Positions 51,666-59,998 of a stretch of 64,000 nt of DNA are shown here, piece by piece. The DNA comes from JACKAF01 sp041391485. Lineage in GTDB: Bacteria > Bdellovibrionota > FAC87 > UBA2466 > JACKAF01. Below the pieces are notes generated by a model. It ran no database searches, was not told the DNA's origin, and worked only from the letters and a program-made list of their open reading frames with translations. The translations under genes and the position numbers were made by a program. Positions within the stretch are counted from its first letter, which is position 1; the number at the start of each line of letters is the position of its first letter. The DNA lies in the NCBI GenBank assembly GCA_041391485.1, contig JAWKNY010000011.1:35409-99408 (forward strand), written 5' to 3'.

Positions 51666-52483
51666 TCCTGTCGACGGGGCAAAGCGGGGAAAAAAGCCGG
51701 AACCTCCTTCTGATACCTCGCGTAGTCAGGCTTGCGTGCGGTTTGATCCTTTTCGAGCAGAGACACGCCGGACACCTTAAGAAGAAGAAACGTCAGAAGC
51801 AGCGGACTTAAGGCGAATACCCCACCTAAGGGAAAATTGAGCGCGAAAGCAAAGAACCCCCACCAAACCAGGCACTCACCAAAGTAGTTTGGATGCCGGC
51901 TTAGATTCCAGAGACCCACTCTGCAAACTCTCCCCTGGTTCTTAGGATCTGCTTTAAAACGCCGCAATTGCCAGTCGGCGACGGACTCAAACACAAAACC
52001 GGTTCCCCACAGGAGTAGACCGCAGGCATCCCAAATCGTGAAGGTCGCGGGTCCGGGTAGGATTTGTATATAAAGGAGGGGGAGTGAAATAAGCACTAAT
52101 AGGAACGCCTGAAGCCAGAACACAAAAAATAAGCTCCACAAAACAAAGCTGGGGTGCCTCTCACGCATTTCGGTGTAGCGCCGATCTTCACCGCGTCCCG
52201 AATTGCGTAAATGGATGTGAAGGCTTAAGCGAATGGCCCATGCGGCCAGTAGCGCCAGCGTGAGTGAATTTCGCCAATCCTTAGCGGGATTGTAGGCGTA
52301 GTAAATTCCAACGACTACGAGAAAACCGAGTCCCCAAAAGCGATCGACCAGGCTCGCGTCCTTGAAAGGCAAACTCAACAACCAGAGTAGACCGAAGGCC
52401 AGGCCACTTATCCCAAACGCGGGCAGCGCAAAAAGCCATCCCCATTGCCAGAGCACAAAGTTTTCTAAGGGAGAGGAAAACAC
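51662..52483 (-). CDS. DUF1295-family membrane protein (steroid 5-alpha-reductase-like)
   Basis: 273 residues, start GTG at 52483, 19 bases inside the end of the regulator gene. Six to seven membrane helices. The conserved NLSRHPNYFGE and FKADPKNQGRVCRVGLW define the DUF1295 family, related to the C-terminal catalytic domain of steroid 5-alpha-reductases and isoprenylcysteine methyltransferases. It reduces or methylates membrane lipids in related systems. Its tie to a light-sensing regulator is typical of photo-oxidative stress gene sets. Confidence 0.8.
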   Translation of the reverse strand: MFSSPLENFVLWQWGWLFALPAFGISGLAFGLLWLLSLPFKDASLVDRFWGLGFLVVVGIYYAYNPAKDWRNSLTLALLAAWAIRLSLHIHLRNSGRGEDRRYTEMRERHPSFVLWSLFFVFWLQAFLLVLISLPLLYIQILPGPATFTIWDACGLLLWGTGFVFESVADWQLRRFKADPKNQGRVCRVGLWNLSRHPNYFGECLVWWGFFAFALNFPLGGVFALSPLLLTFLLLKVSGVSLLEKDQTARKPDYARYQKEVPAFFPALPRRQD

Positions 52484-53397
52484 GGGTCCGCCTGTGGGGT
52501 TAAAGTTCTAAAAAGCTCGTCCAAAGTTTGCAGCGAGTCTATCTTTCGGCAACGGTGTTTGGTTTCGGAGGGCGTGTGCTTGCTGGCATCCCCCCCAATC
52601 AAGATCTCGCAAGTGCTTCCCCCCAGACTCTTGTCCAGTTGCTTCATGTACTCGGGCAAACGCTGAGTGAGGGAGGAAGTTCCCAGAACGATGAAGTCCG
52701 CAGACAGCGCGTTGGCTGCTTCGGCGAGCGGTTCCGCCGGAAGGTTGGGCCCAAGGTAGAAAACCTCTAGACCCCAGTACCCGCAGAGAAGGGCGGCTAT
52801 CAAGATTCCAAATTCATGCAGCTCATCCTGTGGAGTCGTAAACAAAAAACGGGGAACACGGTTGCCGTCGTCTAGGCGTAGGTGGGCGAGTCCGTGCATG
52901 GTTTGGCCAAGCTGCGCGCGCAATACAGCGGAAAGCGCGTGCTCTTGTGCGATGCGAATTTTTCCGGCCGCAACCTGGTGCCCGACTTCTGCGAGTAGAG
53001 GGGAGATGACTTCCAAAACAAAGGCTCGCAGGTCAAAGAGCTGACGGGCACTTTGCAGGTGTGCCGCGAGCGCACGTAGATCGTAGCGGGCGAGATCCGA
53101 AAGAATGGTCTGCAGGATTCTGTCAGCACGGGAAGGTGAGGGCGAGGGTTCGGGCTGGGCGCGGAGCTGGCGCCTCAAATCTTCATCGCTCAGAGCTGCG
53201 AGTGCGCCGATGGCATGGCCCTCCGCCAGGAGCTGGCTGAGGAGCCTCAGGCGCTCGGCGTCCCGGTAAGTGTAAAGCCTGCGGCCCGTAGGCGTGCGGC
53301 GGGGCTCCACGGCCTTATAGCGCCGCTCCCAGGCCCGTAAAGTGCTGGGATTCAAGCCAGTTAGCTTACAAATCGCCTTCATGCTGAGTTCAGTCAT
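52465..53397 (-). CDS. MerR-family regulator with B12-binding domain (CarH/LitR type)
   Basis: 310 residues from the ATG at 53397, with AGGAG 6 bases upstream. MerR helix-turn-helix at residues 5-70 (MKAICKLTGLNPSTLRAWER, RRTPTGRRLYTY). A helical cap domain contains IAQEHALSAVLRAQL, and a cobalamin domain has TTPQDELHEFGILIAALL with the His ligand, then LGPNLPAEPLAEA and GGDA. CarH and LitR use adenosylcobalamin as a light sensor, leaving DNA on illumination. The divergent photolyase operon is the expected target, and DUF1295 follows in its own operon. Confidence 0.88.
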   Translation of the reverse strand: MTELSMKAICKLTGLNPSTLRAWERRYKAVEPRRTPTGRRLYTYRDAERLRLLSQLLAEGHAIGALAALSDEDLRRQLRAQPEPSPSPSRADRILQTILSDLARYDLRALAAHLQSARQLFDLRAFVLEVISPLLAEVGHQVAAGKIRIAQEHALSAVLRAQLGQTMHGLAHLRLDDGNRVPRFLFTTPQDELHEFGILIAALLCGYWGLEVFYLGPNLPAEPLAEAANALSADFIVLGTSSLTQRLPEYMKQLDKSLGGSTCEILIGGDASKHTPSETKHRCRKIDSLQTLDELFRTLTPQADPCFPLP

Positions 53398-53482
53398 GCT
53401 CAACTCCTGTACAATAAATGTAGCAGATTAGCTTGCAATATTCTACGCAAAGATTATACAATGAGTCTAAGAGGTGAGAACA
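53398..53482. promoter_or_regulatory. Divergent light-response promoter
   Basis: 85 bases between the regulator and the SDR39U1 gene. TGTACAAT at 53408-53415 and TATACAAT at 53455-53462 are similar hexamer-type half-sites (TnTACA), and TTGCAATATTCT lies between. For leftward reading TTGCAA with a -10 near TTGTAC is possible, and for rightward TTGCAA with TATACA. Repressor binding at these sites would shut both operons in the dark, as in CarH systems. Confidence 0.5.
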
Positions 53483-54421
53483 ATGAAAGTGCTCATTACA
53501 GGTGCCACCGGCTTCATCGGGCAGCGAATTTGCGAAAAACTCATAGAAGAAGGCAGCGACGTCGTCGTCCTGTCGCGCGACGCGCAGCGCGCGAAGAGCG
53601 AAATTGGGCTTCCAGTTGAAGCCTATTCCTGGAACCCGGCCTCGGAGCTCCCGCCTCAAGCGGCATTCGAGGGTGTTACGGGAGTCATTCACCTGGCGGG
53701 AGAGTCGGTCGCTGAAGGGCGATGGACGAAGGCGAAGCGAAAAAGAATTTTGGAATCGCGCACACGAAGCACGGCCCACCTAGTGCAGGCGATGAAACAG
53801 TACGGTAAGAGTATTGAAGCTTTTGTTTGTGCTTCCGCGATAGGTTATTACAGCGAGCGCGGTGACGAGCTACTCGACGAAAAGGCGGCGCGAGGGGAAG
53901 GTTTTCTAGCCGACGTTTGTGAGGCCTGGGAGGCAGAAGCAGCCAAAGCTGATTCCTTCACCAGACGAGTTTCCATTCGAATCGGAATGGTGCTCGGACA
54001 CGGTGGCGCTTTGCAAAAACTTTTACCGATCTTTCGCTTGGGCCTCGGCGGAAAAATTGGCAACGGCAAACAGTGGATGAGCTGGATCCACGTCGACGAT
54101 TTAGCTGGTCTCTTCATTCATAGCTTACGCACGGAGCAGCTGCGCGGGCCGGTGAATGGCGTAGCCCCCCATCCCGTAACGAACAAGGACTTTACCAAAT
54201 CTTTGGCGAGCGCATTGGGCGTGCCGGCCTTTCTTCCAGTGCCCGTGCTCGCTTTGCGAGTCGCGATGGGGCAAATGTCGGAACTTGCGACCAAGAGTCA
54301 ACGGGTGCGCGCCGCCAAAGCGGTGGATAGCGGTTACACGTACCAATACCCGACTATTGACCAGGCTTTTGCCGAAATCTGTCCTTCTAAAAAAAAAAGT
54401 TTGAAGAAGTCCTTCGCGTAA
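53483..54421 (+). CDS. TIGR01777-type SDR oxidoreductase (SDR39U1/YfcH)
   Basis: 312 residues from the ATG at 53483 (GAGGTGA upstream). ITGATGFIGQRICEKL is the nucleotide-binding motif, with HLAGESVAEGRWTKAKR and SAIGYYSERGDELLDE as family marks. The C-terminus ends in a Lys run encoded by ten A bases (54389-54398), then SLKKSFA. One added A would fuse it in frame to the SRPBCC domain that follows, a fusion known for this family in other bacteria. Role unproven; often light- or stress-linked. Confidence 0.85.
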   Translation: MKVLITGATGFIGQRICEKLIEEGSDVVVLSRDAQRAKSEIGLPVEAYSWNPASELPPQAAFEGVTGVIHLAGESVAEGRWTKAKRKRILESRTRSTAHLVQAMKQYGKSIEAFVCASAIGYYSERGDELLDEKAARGEGFLADVCEAWEAEAAKADSFTRRVSIRIGMVLGHGGALQKLLPIFRLGLGGKIGNGKQWMSWIHVDDLAGLFIHSLRTEQLRGPVNGVAPHPVTNKDFTKSLASALGVPAFLPVPVLALRVAMGQMSELATKSQRVRAAKAVDSGYTYQYPTIDQAFAEICPSKKKSLKKSFA

Positions 54422-54852
54422 GACAATGGCTCCCTCGCCAGCCGGAAGAGGTTTTCCCATTCTTTTGTGACGCCCGAAATTTAGAGCGGATCACGCCCGA
54501 TTGGTTGCACTTTCAGGTGCTCAGTCCTGCCAACGAAAAAATTAAAGTAGGTCAAAATATCCATTACCGTTTGCGCGTGCGCGGCGTTCCACTCCGTTGG
54601 CAGAGTCTCATTGAGAAGTGGGTCCCGAATGAATGTTTTGTAGATTCGCAGGTGAAGGGGCCTTACAAGAAATGGCACCACACGCACAGTTTCTCGGCGG
54701 TTAAGAACGGTACTCTCATCGTTGATGAGGTGCACTACCAGGTTCCCGGAGGGCGAATAGGCAGTGTCGTTCTGGGACCGTGGATTCGATCCGATGTGAA
54801 AAGAATCTTCGATCACCGCCGCAAGGTAATAGAGAGGATTTACAAGGCATGA
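54400..54852 (+). CDS. SRPBCC/ligand-binding START-like protein, start unclear
   Basis: The coding frame is convincing from about 54409: VRQWLPRQPEEVFPFFCDAR, then NLERITPDWLHFQVLSP, the usual start of small SRPBCC cyclase/dehydrase-type proteins, up to 54852. No ATG, GTG or TTG is available in this frame before 54505 (a TTG, which would cut off the conserved first strand and helix). The frame is closed at 54388 just before the A10 run. So the protein is either fused to SDR39U1 by slippage or an indel, or its start is damaged. It overlaps the next gene by ATGA. Confidence 0.7.
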   Translation, partial: FEEVLRVRQWLPRQPEEVFPFFCDARNLERITPDWLHFQVLSPANEKIKVGQNIHYRLRVRGVPLRWQSLIEKWVPNECFVDSQVKGPYKKWHHTHSFSAVKNGTLIVDEVHYQVPGGRIGSVVLGPWIRSDVKRIFDHRRKVIERIYKA

Positions 54853-55808
54853 GTCGAGACCCATCCATCTTGCGCCCAAAGCTAGGTGTGTCGGGGTGCC
54901 TACTTGGGGAAAAGCTCCGTTTCGACGGACAGCACAAGCGTGACACCTACCTGGTGGAGGAACTGGGGAGTCATGTGGATTGGGTGTCCTTCTGTCCGGA
55001 AGTCGGGATTGGGCTTTCGGTACCGAGAGCTTCCATTCGGCTGGTGAGTTCGAAGGAAGGGCCTAAGGCGATGATGGGCGGCGAAGATCTCACCGGTAGG
55101 CTTCGTGACTATGCCGTAGCTCAACTGGAAAGAGTCGCCAAGCTGGGGCTGAGCGGTTTCGTGTTGAAAAAGAACTCCCCCAGCTGTGGGATGGAACGCG
55201 TTCGGGTGTATAGCCCGGATGGCCCGCCCAATGGGCACGCGCCAGGGATCTTTGCAGAGCTGCTCCAGCAGCGCTTTCCCTCGCTACCTATCGAGGAGGA
55301 AGGGCGTCTGAGGGATGAGGCCCTTCGAGAGACTTTCATCGAACGCATTTTTGCGTACAGCCGGCTTCAAGAGTTTTTTGCATTGGAATGGAAGCCCAAA
55401 GACTTGGTCGCCTTTCATACCAAGCACAAATTTCAGTTGCTCGCTCACTCTCCTCGCTTGTACCGGGAACTGGGACGACTCGTCGCGTCCGCAACGGAAA
55501 TGGATCCGGACACAGTCAAACAGCAATACATCCAGGTTTTTATGGACGCCTTGAAGGTACTGGCCAGCAAGGGTCGCAACACCAATACGCTGGAGCACAT
55601 GGCAGGCTATTTTAAGAAGCAACTACACGCGGATGAGAAGGCCGAACTCTGCAGGGTGATCCAGGACTATAGGGTGGGCTGGGTACCGCTAGTGGTTCCT
55701 ATCACCTTGATTCACCACTATGTGCGTAAATTTCAAGTTCGTTACCTTTTGGCGCAAAGCTATTTGGAACCCAACCCTCGTGAATTGATGTTGAGGAATC
55801 ACGTATGA
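54849..55808 (+). CDS. DUF523-DUF1722 protein
   Basis: 319 residues from the ATG at 54849 overlapping the previous stop. The N-terminal DUF523 has GVSGCLLGEKLRFDGQHKRD, SFCPEVGIGLSVPR and LKKNSPSCG, with three conserved cysteines that may bind a metal or cluster. The C-terminal DUF1722 (YbgA) begins near residue 195 (FAYSRLQEFF). Proteins of this kind are constant neighbours of photolyase in light-induced operons; some related forms have been tied to 2-thiouracil metabolism. Its stop overlaps the photolyase start. Confidence 0.85.
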   Translation: MSRDPSILRPKLGVSGCLLGEKLRFDGQHKRDTYLVEELGSHVDWVSFCPEVGIGLSVPRASIRLVSSKEGPKAMMGGEDLTGRLRDYAVAQLERVAKLGLSGFVLKKNSPSCGMERVRVYSPDGPPNGHAPGIFAELLQQRFPSLPIEEEGRLRDEALRETFIERIFAYSRLQEFFALEWKPKDLVAFHTKHKFQLLAHSPRLYRELGRLVASATEMDPDTVKQQYIQVFMDALKVLASKGRNTNTLEHMAGYFKKQLHADEKAELCRVIQDYRVGWVPLVVPITLIHHYVRKFQVRYLLAQSYLEPNPRELMLRNHV

Positions 55809-57211
55809 CGACACATATCCATTGGTTTAGAAACGATCTGCGATTGGCGGACAACCCCGCTTTGACGGAAGCCGCTCGTGGCAACGCAAAAGTTCTGTGC
55901 CTCTATATTCTTTCCAAATCCGATCCTTGGCCACTTGGTGGCGCTTCCAAGGCCTGGTTGCACAAGTCCCTTGAGAGCTTGGGAAGGGAACTCAAAGAAC
56001 GCGACGGAAAACTGTATTGCGTTGAAGGTGAGCCGCTGGAAGTGTTGAAAGAGGTATGCAGCGAGGTAAACGCTTCCGCCGTTTACTGGAACCGTACTTA
56101 CGAGCCCTATAGCGTCGAATTAGGGAATACCGTGAAAAAAACTTTGCGGGGAAAAGGAGTGGAATGCCATAGCTTTGGAAGCAATCTTCTTTTGGAACCT
56201 TGGCAACTGAAGAACGGTTCCGGAGATCCGTACCGGGTCTTCACTCCTTATTGGAAAGCAGCAAAGAAGTTGTATGCGGAGCTGGAGCCTGTGCTTCGAA
56301 GGCCGAGCTTTGAGCCGTTTTCAGGTACCGTCAAAGGAACGGGTGACGTGAAGTCTTTGGGTTTACTCACGGGCCATCCGTGGGAAAATAAAATACTCCA
56401 GTACTGGGAGCCGGGCGAAGCAGGGGCCAAAAAGCGGCTCTCTAGGTTGTCGGAAAGTTTTTTGAAATCATACCCCACAGACAGAGACATGCCCGAGCTG
56501 GAGGGAACCTCTTGTTTGTCCCCGCATCTGCATTTTGGTGAGTTGAGTCCCAAGCAAGTATTGGGAGCCATCGGGCTAAAAGGTGCGGCCGAGGGCTTTA
56601 TGCGGCAAATTGCGTGGCGGGAGTTTGGTCACAACTTGCTTTACCATTTTCCCAAGACCCCTACAGAGCCACTCAACGCGCAGTTCAAACACTTTGCGTG
56701 GAAATCAGATAAGAAATCTTTGGAGAAGTGGAAAAAGGGGCTGACCGGTTATCCCATTGTGGACGCCGGGATGCGGGAGCTTTGGGAGACCGGGTGGATG
56801 CACAATCGAGTGCGCATGATCGCCGCTTCTTTTCTTATCAAGGATTTGCTGGTGCATTGGAGTGAGGGGGCCGAGTGGTTTTGGGAAACGCTTGTAGACG
56901 CCGATCTCGCGAACAACACCTTGGGGTGGCAGTGGGTCGCCGGTTGTGGCGCCGATGCGGCACCGTTTTTCAGGATATTTAACCCTGTGCTCCAAGGGAA
57001 GAAGTTTGATCCGGAAGGAAATTACGTGCGGACGTGGATACCGGAACTCGCCAAGCTTCCAAGTAAATGGATTCACGAGCCTTGGGCCGCGCCCGCTGAG
57101 GTGCTGCGTGAGGCCGGTGTGGAGTTGGATAACACGTACCCGAAGCCGCTGCTCGATCACAGCATGGCGAGGGACCGAGCCCTGGAGCACTACCAGGCAC
57201 TCAAAAGCTAA
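55805..57211 (+). CDS. phrB: Deoxyribodipyrimidine photolyase
   Basis: 468 residues, ATG at 55805 within the previous stop (ATGA). The antenna-binding N-terminal domain starts THIHWFRNDLRLADNPAL. The FAD domain has the family blocks IAWREFGHNLLYHFP, GYPIVDAGMRELWETGWMHN and NNTLGWQWVAGCGADAAPFF. It is a class I CPD photolyase using blue light to repair UV dimers. The gene ends the operon with SDR39U1, SRPBCC and DUF523, probably under the B12 light sensor. Confidence 0.92.
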   Translation: MTTHIHWFRNDLRLADNPALTEAARGNAKVLCLYILSKSDPWPLGGASKAWLHKSLESLGRELKERDGKLYCVEGEPLEVLKEVCSEVNASAVYWNRTYEPYSVELGNTVKKTLRGKGVECHSFGSNLLLEPWQLKNGSGDPYRVFTPYWKAAKKLYAELEPVLRRPSFEPFSGTVKGTGDVKSLGLLTGHPWENKILQYWEPGEAGAKKRLSRLSESFLKSYPTDRDMPELEGTSCLSPHLHFGELSPKQVLGAIGLKGAAEGFMRQIAWREFGHNLLYHFPKTPTEPLNAQFKHFAWKSDKKSLEKWKKGLTGYPIVDAGMRELWETGWMHNRVRMIAASFLIKDLLVHWSEGAEWFWETLVDADLANNTLGWQWVAGCGADAAPFFRIFNPVLQGKKFDPEGNYVRTWIPELAKLPSKWIHEPWAAPAEVLREAGVELDNTYPKPLLDHSMARDRALEHYQALKS

Positions 57212-57330
57212 TCTTTGAGAGAATCTTCATAATCACGGCATAATAAAAGCGCGCTTTCGTGGAAAACTGTTCCTATCAGCTTAGCCCACAGGACGAGGGC
57301 ATCTTTAGTAACACTGACACGGAGGTCACC

Positions 57331-57810
57331 ATGAGAGCTCTAGTATTAGCTTTTGCTTGCATTCTTCTTGCAGGCTGCGGCGTCGACTTAAGACAATCCA
57401 ATGCCGATGCCATTGATACCCTACAAAAACTTCCCATGATGTCGGTTGCGCCGTTAGGCGATCCGTCAGAGTCTTCTTATGAGCAGCTTGAAGCCGCTAT
57501 CGAAGAACTGGCGCCGCAGGACGGCAGTACTCGTGGCTTGTTTGGGCGTCAACGTGCGAACCTTTCGAATTTGAGAAACCTCTTCACCTTGTTGAATAAC
57601 GGTCGGCCTCAGACTGTAAACTCACTCGCGTACGGTCTTGTCGAAATGAACGATGGTAGCGTCGTTCGAACGGCAGCCAGCGTGGGTGGTATTCTTGATA
57701 TCATCAAAGCCATCGGTCCCATCATCGCGTCGATTTTCCCTGGTTTGGGACCGATAATTCAGGCTTTGCTCACGATTTTGCCGGCCATCTTGTCGCTCTT
57801 CGGCGGATGA
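57331..57810 (+). CDS. Exported lipoprotein with hydrophobic Gly/Pro-rich C-terminus
   Basis: 159 residues from the ATG at 57331, with GGAGG 6 bases upstream; earlier frame codons lie in the leader. The lipobox is LLAGC (MRALVLAFACILLAGC). The middle is polar, and the last 40 residues are a hydrophobic segment with repeated Ile/Pro/Gly (IIKAIGPIIASIFPGLG, IIQALLTILPAILSLFGG). This recalls membrane-inserting tails rather than a normal soluble domain. A promoter-like TTGAGA and CATAATAA lie at 57214-57245. Family unknown. Confidence 0.6.
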   Translation: MRALVLAFACILLAGCGVDLRQSNADAIDTLQKLPMMSVAPLGDPSESSYEQLEAAIEELAPQDGSTRGLFGRQRANLSNLRNLFTLLNNGRPQTVNSLAYGLVEMNDGSVVRTAASVGGILDIIKAIGPIIASIFPGLGPIIQALLTILPAILSLFGG

Positions 57811-57891
57811 TCGGATGATTTGAGCGCGTCAGCCACGACTTCGGGACAGACAAAGCAGCTAGAGTTTCCAACGGTCCCGGAGTCGACGGCG

Positions 57892-58491
57892 TTACGACTT
57901 GTGGTTCTTTAGTTCTCCACAATCTGTGATCTTTACTTCTTGAGCCGGGGTTCCTGAACGGGAGCCCTGGCTTTCGATTTTTTTGACCACATCCATTCCT
58001 TCCACCACCTTACCAAACACAACGTGCCTCCCATCGAGCCACGGCGTTTTGACGGTCGTGATAAAGAACTGCGATCCATTGGTATTGGGCCCCGCATTGG
58101 CCATGCTCAAATAGCCAGGCCCTTCATGCTTTAGTTTGAAGTTCTCGTCGTTGAATTTGCCGCCCTTATAGATGCTTTCGCCGCCGGTGCCGTTACCTGC
58201 CGTAAAATCGCCTCCCTGAATCATGAAGTTGGGGATGATGCGGTGGAAGGTCGAGCCTTTGTAGCTCAAGGGGATGCCTTGTTTGTTTTTTCCTTTTTCC
58301 CCGGTGGCGAGAGCTCTAAAATTCTCCACCGTTTTAGGAACGGTTTTTCCAAAAAGGCCGACCACAATCCTTCCTGCAGGCTTACCTCCTATAGACACAT
58401 CGAAGAAAACTTTGGAGGTCGTAGCCGGAGCGGCCTGTAGCCACGTGCAGGCAAAAAAACTCAATAAACTGACTTTAAGGAATGTTTTCAT
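57892..58491 (-). CDS. Exported cyclophilin-type peptidyl-prolyl isomerase
   Basis: 199 residues. Signal peptide MKTFLKVSLLSFFACTWLQA. The cyclophilin core is long and of eukaryote-like form: FHRIIPNFMIQGGDFT with the catalytic Arg, GTGGESIYKGGKF, LSMANAGPNTNGSQFF and TPWLDGRHVVFGKV. It speeds proline isomerisation in periplasmic or outer-membrane protein folding. No neighbour is linked to it. Confidence 0.92.
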   Translation of the reverse strand: MKTFLKVSLLSFFACTWLQAAPATTSKVFFDVSIGGKPAGRIVVGLFGKTVPKTVENFRALATGEKGKNKQGIPLSYKGSTFHRIIPNFMIQGGDFTAGNGTGGESIYKGGKFNDENFKLKHEGPGYLSMANAGPNTNGSQFFITTVKTPWLDGRHVVFGKVVEGMDVVKKIESQGSRSGTPAQEVKITDCGELKNHKS

Positions 58492-58544
58492 GGGATCCCC
58501 TTATGATTAACGAAAATCTATCCGAAAAACCCCGACCTGCCAAC

Positions 58545-58642
58545 AGGTACCACGTTCCTCTTACAAGACTGTGGATTGTTTTAGGCGGCTTGGGGGCACG
58601 GAAAGTTATCCACAGGGCTGTCAAAAAAGGAACGTGGTACCT
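58545..58642. repeat. Nested palindromic element with a DnaA-box-like core
   Basis: Outer arms AGGTACCACGTTCCT (58545-58559) and AGGAACGTGGTACCT (58628-58642) are perfect complements. Inner arms TGTGGAT (58570-58576) and ATCCACA (58608-58614) also pair, so about 98 bases can fold as one long hairpin. The right inner arm is part of TTATCCACA, a consensus DnaA box. The AGGTAC ends are shared with the hairpin at 59934. It looks like a small REP- or MITE-type repeat. Confidence 0.6.
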
Positions 58643-58724
58643 AGGGGGTGGGCGTATTCGGGTAGTGGACGGTGCGTGGGGTTGCGGCATTCCGATTGCA
58701 CGCTAATAAGGTGAGGAGAGCCCA

Positions 58725-58949
58725 ATGAAGACCATCATCGTACTAAGCGCTTTTGTTTCTCTATCTCTTTTCGCCTGTGACAACCACCCAGGCATGACCC
58801 ACGATCAATACGTGGTTTCCATTCGAAAGCGTTATCAAACGCCTGCTCCGACGGAGACCTATTCCACCGCGATCACGGATGAGTCTCAGCAGTCGGCTCC
58901 CCCGCAGCAGGGAGAAGACACGGCGACTCCCACGCAAGGCGACAACTAA
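58725..58949 (+). CDS. Small lipoprotein
   Basis: 74 residues, with GAGGAGA 5 bases before the ATG. The signal ends in a lipobox (VSLSLFACDN), Cys at residue 18. The rest is short, Pro/Thr/Gln-rich and probably disordered (SAPPQQGEDTATPTQGDN). It ends 9 bases before the convergent TerC gene stop. Function unknown. Confidence 0.6.
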   Translation: MKTIIVLSAFVSLSLFACDNHPGMTHDQYVVSIRKRYQTPAPTETYSTAITDESQQSAPPQQGEDTATPTQGDN

Positions 58950-58958
58950 AGATTTAGA

Positions 58959-59888
58959 CTACTTTGGTTGGGCCGCGTGTGCCGGCCAGATCTTCGAGGC
59001 CACGATAGAGGTCAGCAAAATTCCCACGATTACCGCCAAGGCGATCCCAGTAGGGATAGGGTAGACATCGGTGAGAAGCATTTTGACACCCACAAAGGTC
59101 AAGATGGCGGCCAAACCATATTGCAGAAAATGGAAAATATCCATTAGGCCTGACACCGCAAAATACAGCGAGCGCAGACCCAGAATTGCAAAAACATTCG
59201 AAGTGTAGACCAAAAAAGCATCCGGCGTGATGGCGAGAATAGCGGGAATGGAATCCACCGCGAAAATGAGATCCGTGAACTCGACCATTACCAAGGCTGC
59301 CAGTAGGGGCGTTGCCATGCGCTTCCCGTTTTTTCTAACAAAAAAGTGGGCCCCTTCATACTCCGAGGTGGTGGGAATAATTTTTTTGGTGAGGCGAAGG
59401 ACAAAGTTCTTATCTAGAGAAACCTCTTCCTCCTTCGGCATGGCCATTTTCAGGCCGGACAGGATGAGGAAACCTCCGAATACAAAAACCACCCAATGGT
59501 ATTTTTGGATGAGCGTGACGCCGGCGATGATGAAAACGCCACGCATAAAGAGCGCACCCAGGATTCCCCAAAAAAGGACCTTGTGTTGGTATTCTGCGGG
59601 CACTCTGAAGTAGGTGAATATCATCAAGATCACGAAGATGTTGTCCACACTCAATGATTTTTCGATGACATAGCCGGTGAGAAAAGCGAGCGCCGGTTCA
59701 GAACCCTCCCGCAAGTAGATCAGGAGATTGAAGCTGAGTGCTAGGGTGATCCAGACTGCCGTCCAAATCATTGCCTCACGAAAGCCTACGCGGTGGGACT
59801 TCTTGTGGAATACCCCTAAATCAAGCGCGAGCATGGCGAGGACAAAAACGTTAAACCCGATCCAAACGTAGATGCTGTGTTGACCCAT
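58959..59888 (-). CDS. TerC/Alx-family membrane protein
   Basis: 309 residues with about nine membrane helices. Signature blocks are YVIEKSLSVDNIFVILMIF and VEFTDLIFAVDSIPAILAIT, whose acidic residues lie within helices. This is the Alx branch, linked in E. coli to manganese export and alkaline response. No riboswitch of the yybP-ykoY type is possible in the short leader, because a hairpin and a convergent gene end lie about 50 bases upstream. Confidence 0.9.
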   Translation of the reverse strand: MGQHSIYVWIGFNVFVLAMLALDLGVFHKKSHRVGFREAMIWTAVWITLALSFNLLIYLREGSEPALAFLTGYVIEKSLSVDNIFVILMIFTYFRVPAEYQHKVLFWGILGALFMRGVFIIAGVTLIQKYHWVVFVFGGFLILSGLKMAMPKEEEVSLDKNFVLRLTKKIIPTTSEYEGAHFFVRKNGKRMATPLLAALVMVEFTDLIFAVDSIPAILAITPDAFLVYTSNVFAILGLRSLYFAVSGLMDIFHFLQYGLAAILTFVGVKMLLTDVYPIPTGIALAVIVGILLTSIVASKIWPAHAAQPK

Positions 59889-59933
59889 AGAGCTTGATTT
59901 TTACACCAGGACGGCTCGTTTGGGTACAACAGA

Positions 59934-59987
59934 TAGGTACGCGGTTACTTTTGAGGAATCACTTCCTCAAAAGTAACCGCGTACCTA
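59934..59987. repeat. Perfect 25-base inverted repeat
   Basis: The left arm (59934-59958, TAGGTACGCGGTTACTTTTG and on) and its exact complement (59963-59987) are separated by four bases TCAC. It lies between the SGNH gene end (59999) and the TerC start (59888). Without a T-run in the leftward direction it is not a standard terminator. Its AGGTAC...GTACCT ends match the element at 58545, suggesting one family of small palindromic repeats. Confidence 0.7.
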
Positions 59988-59998
59988 GCCTCCTAGCC

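Noticed and set aside
59889..59933. Manganese yybP-ykoY riboswitch before the TerC/Alx gene
   Set aside because: The leader is too short and lacks the conserved motifs; a palindrome and the next gene end lie just upstream.
59934..59987. Standard rho-independent terminator
   Set aside because: The hairpin is long and perfect, but no T-run follows in the direction of the SGNH gene; a repeat element is more likely.
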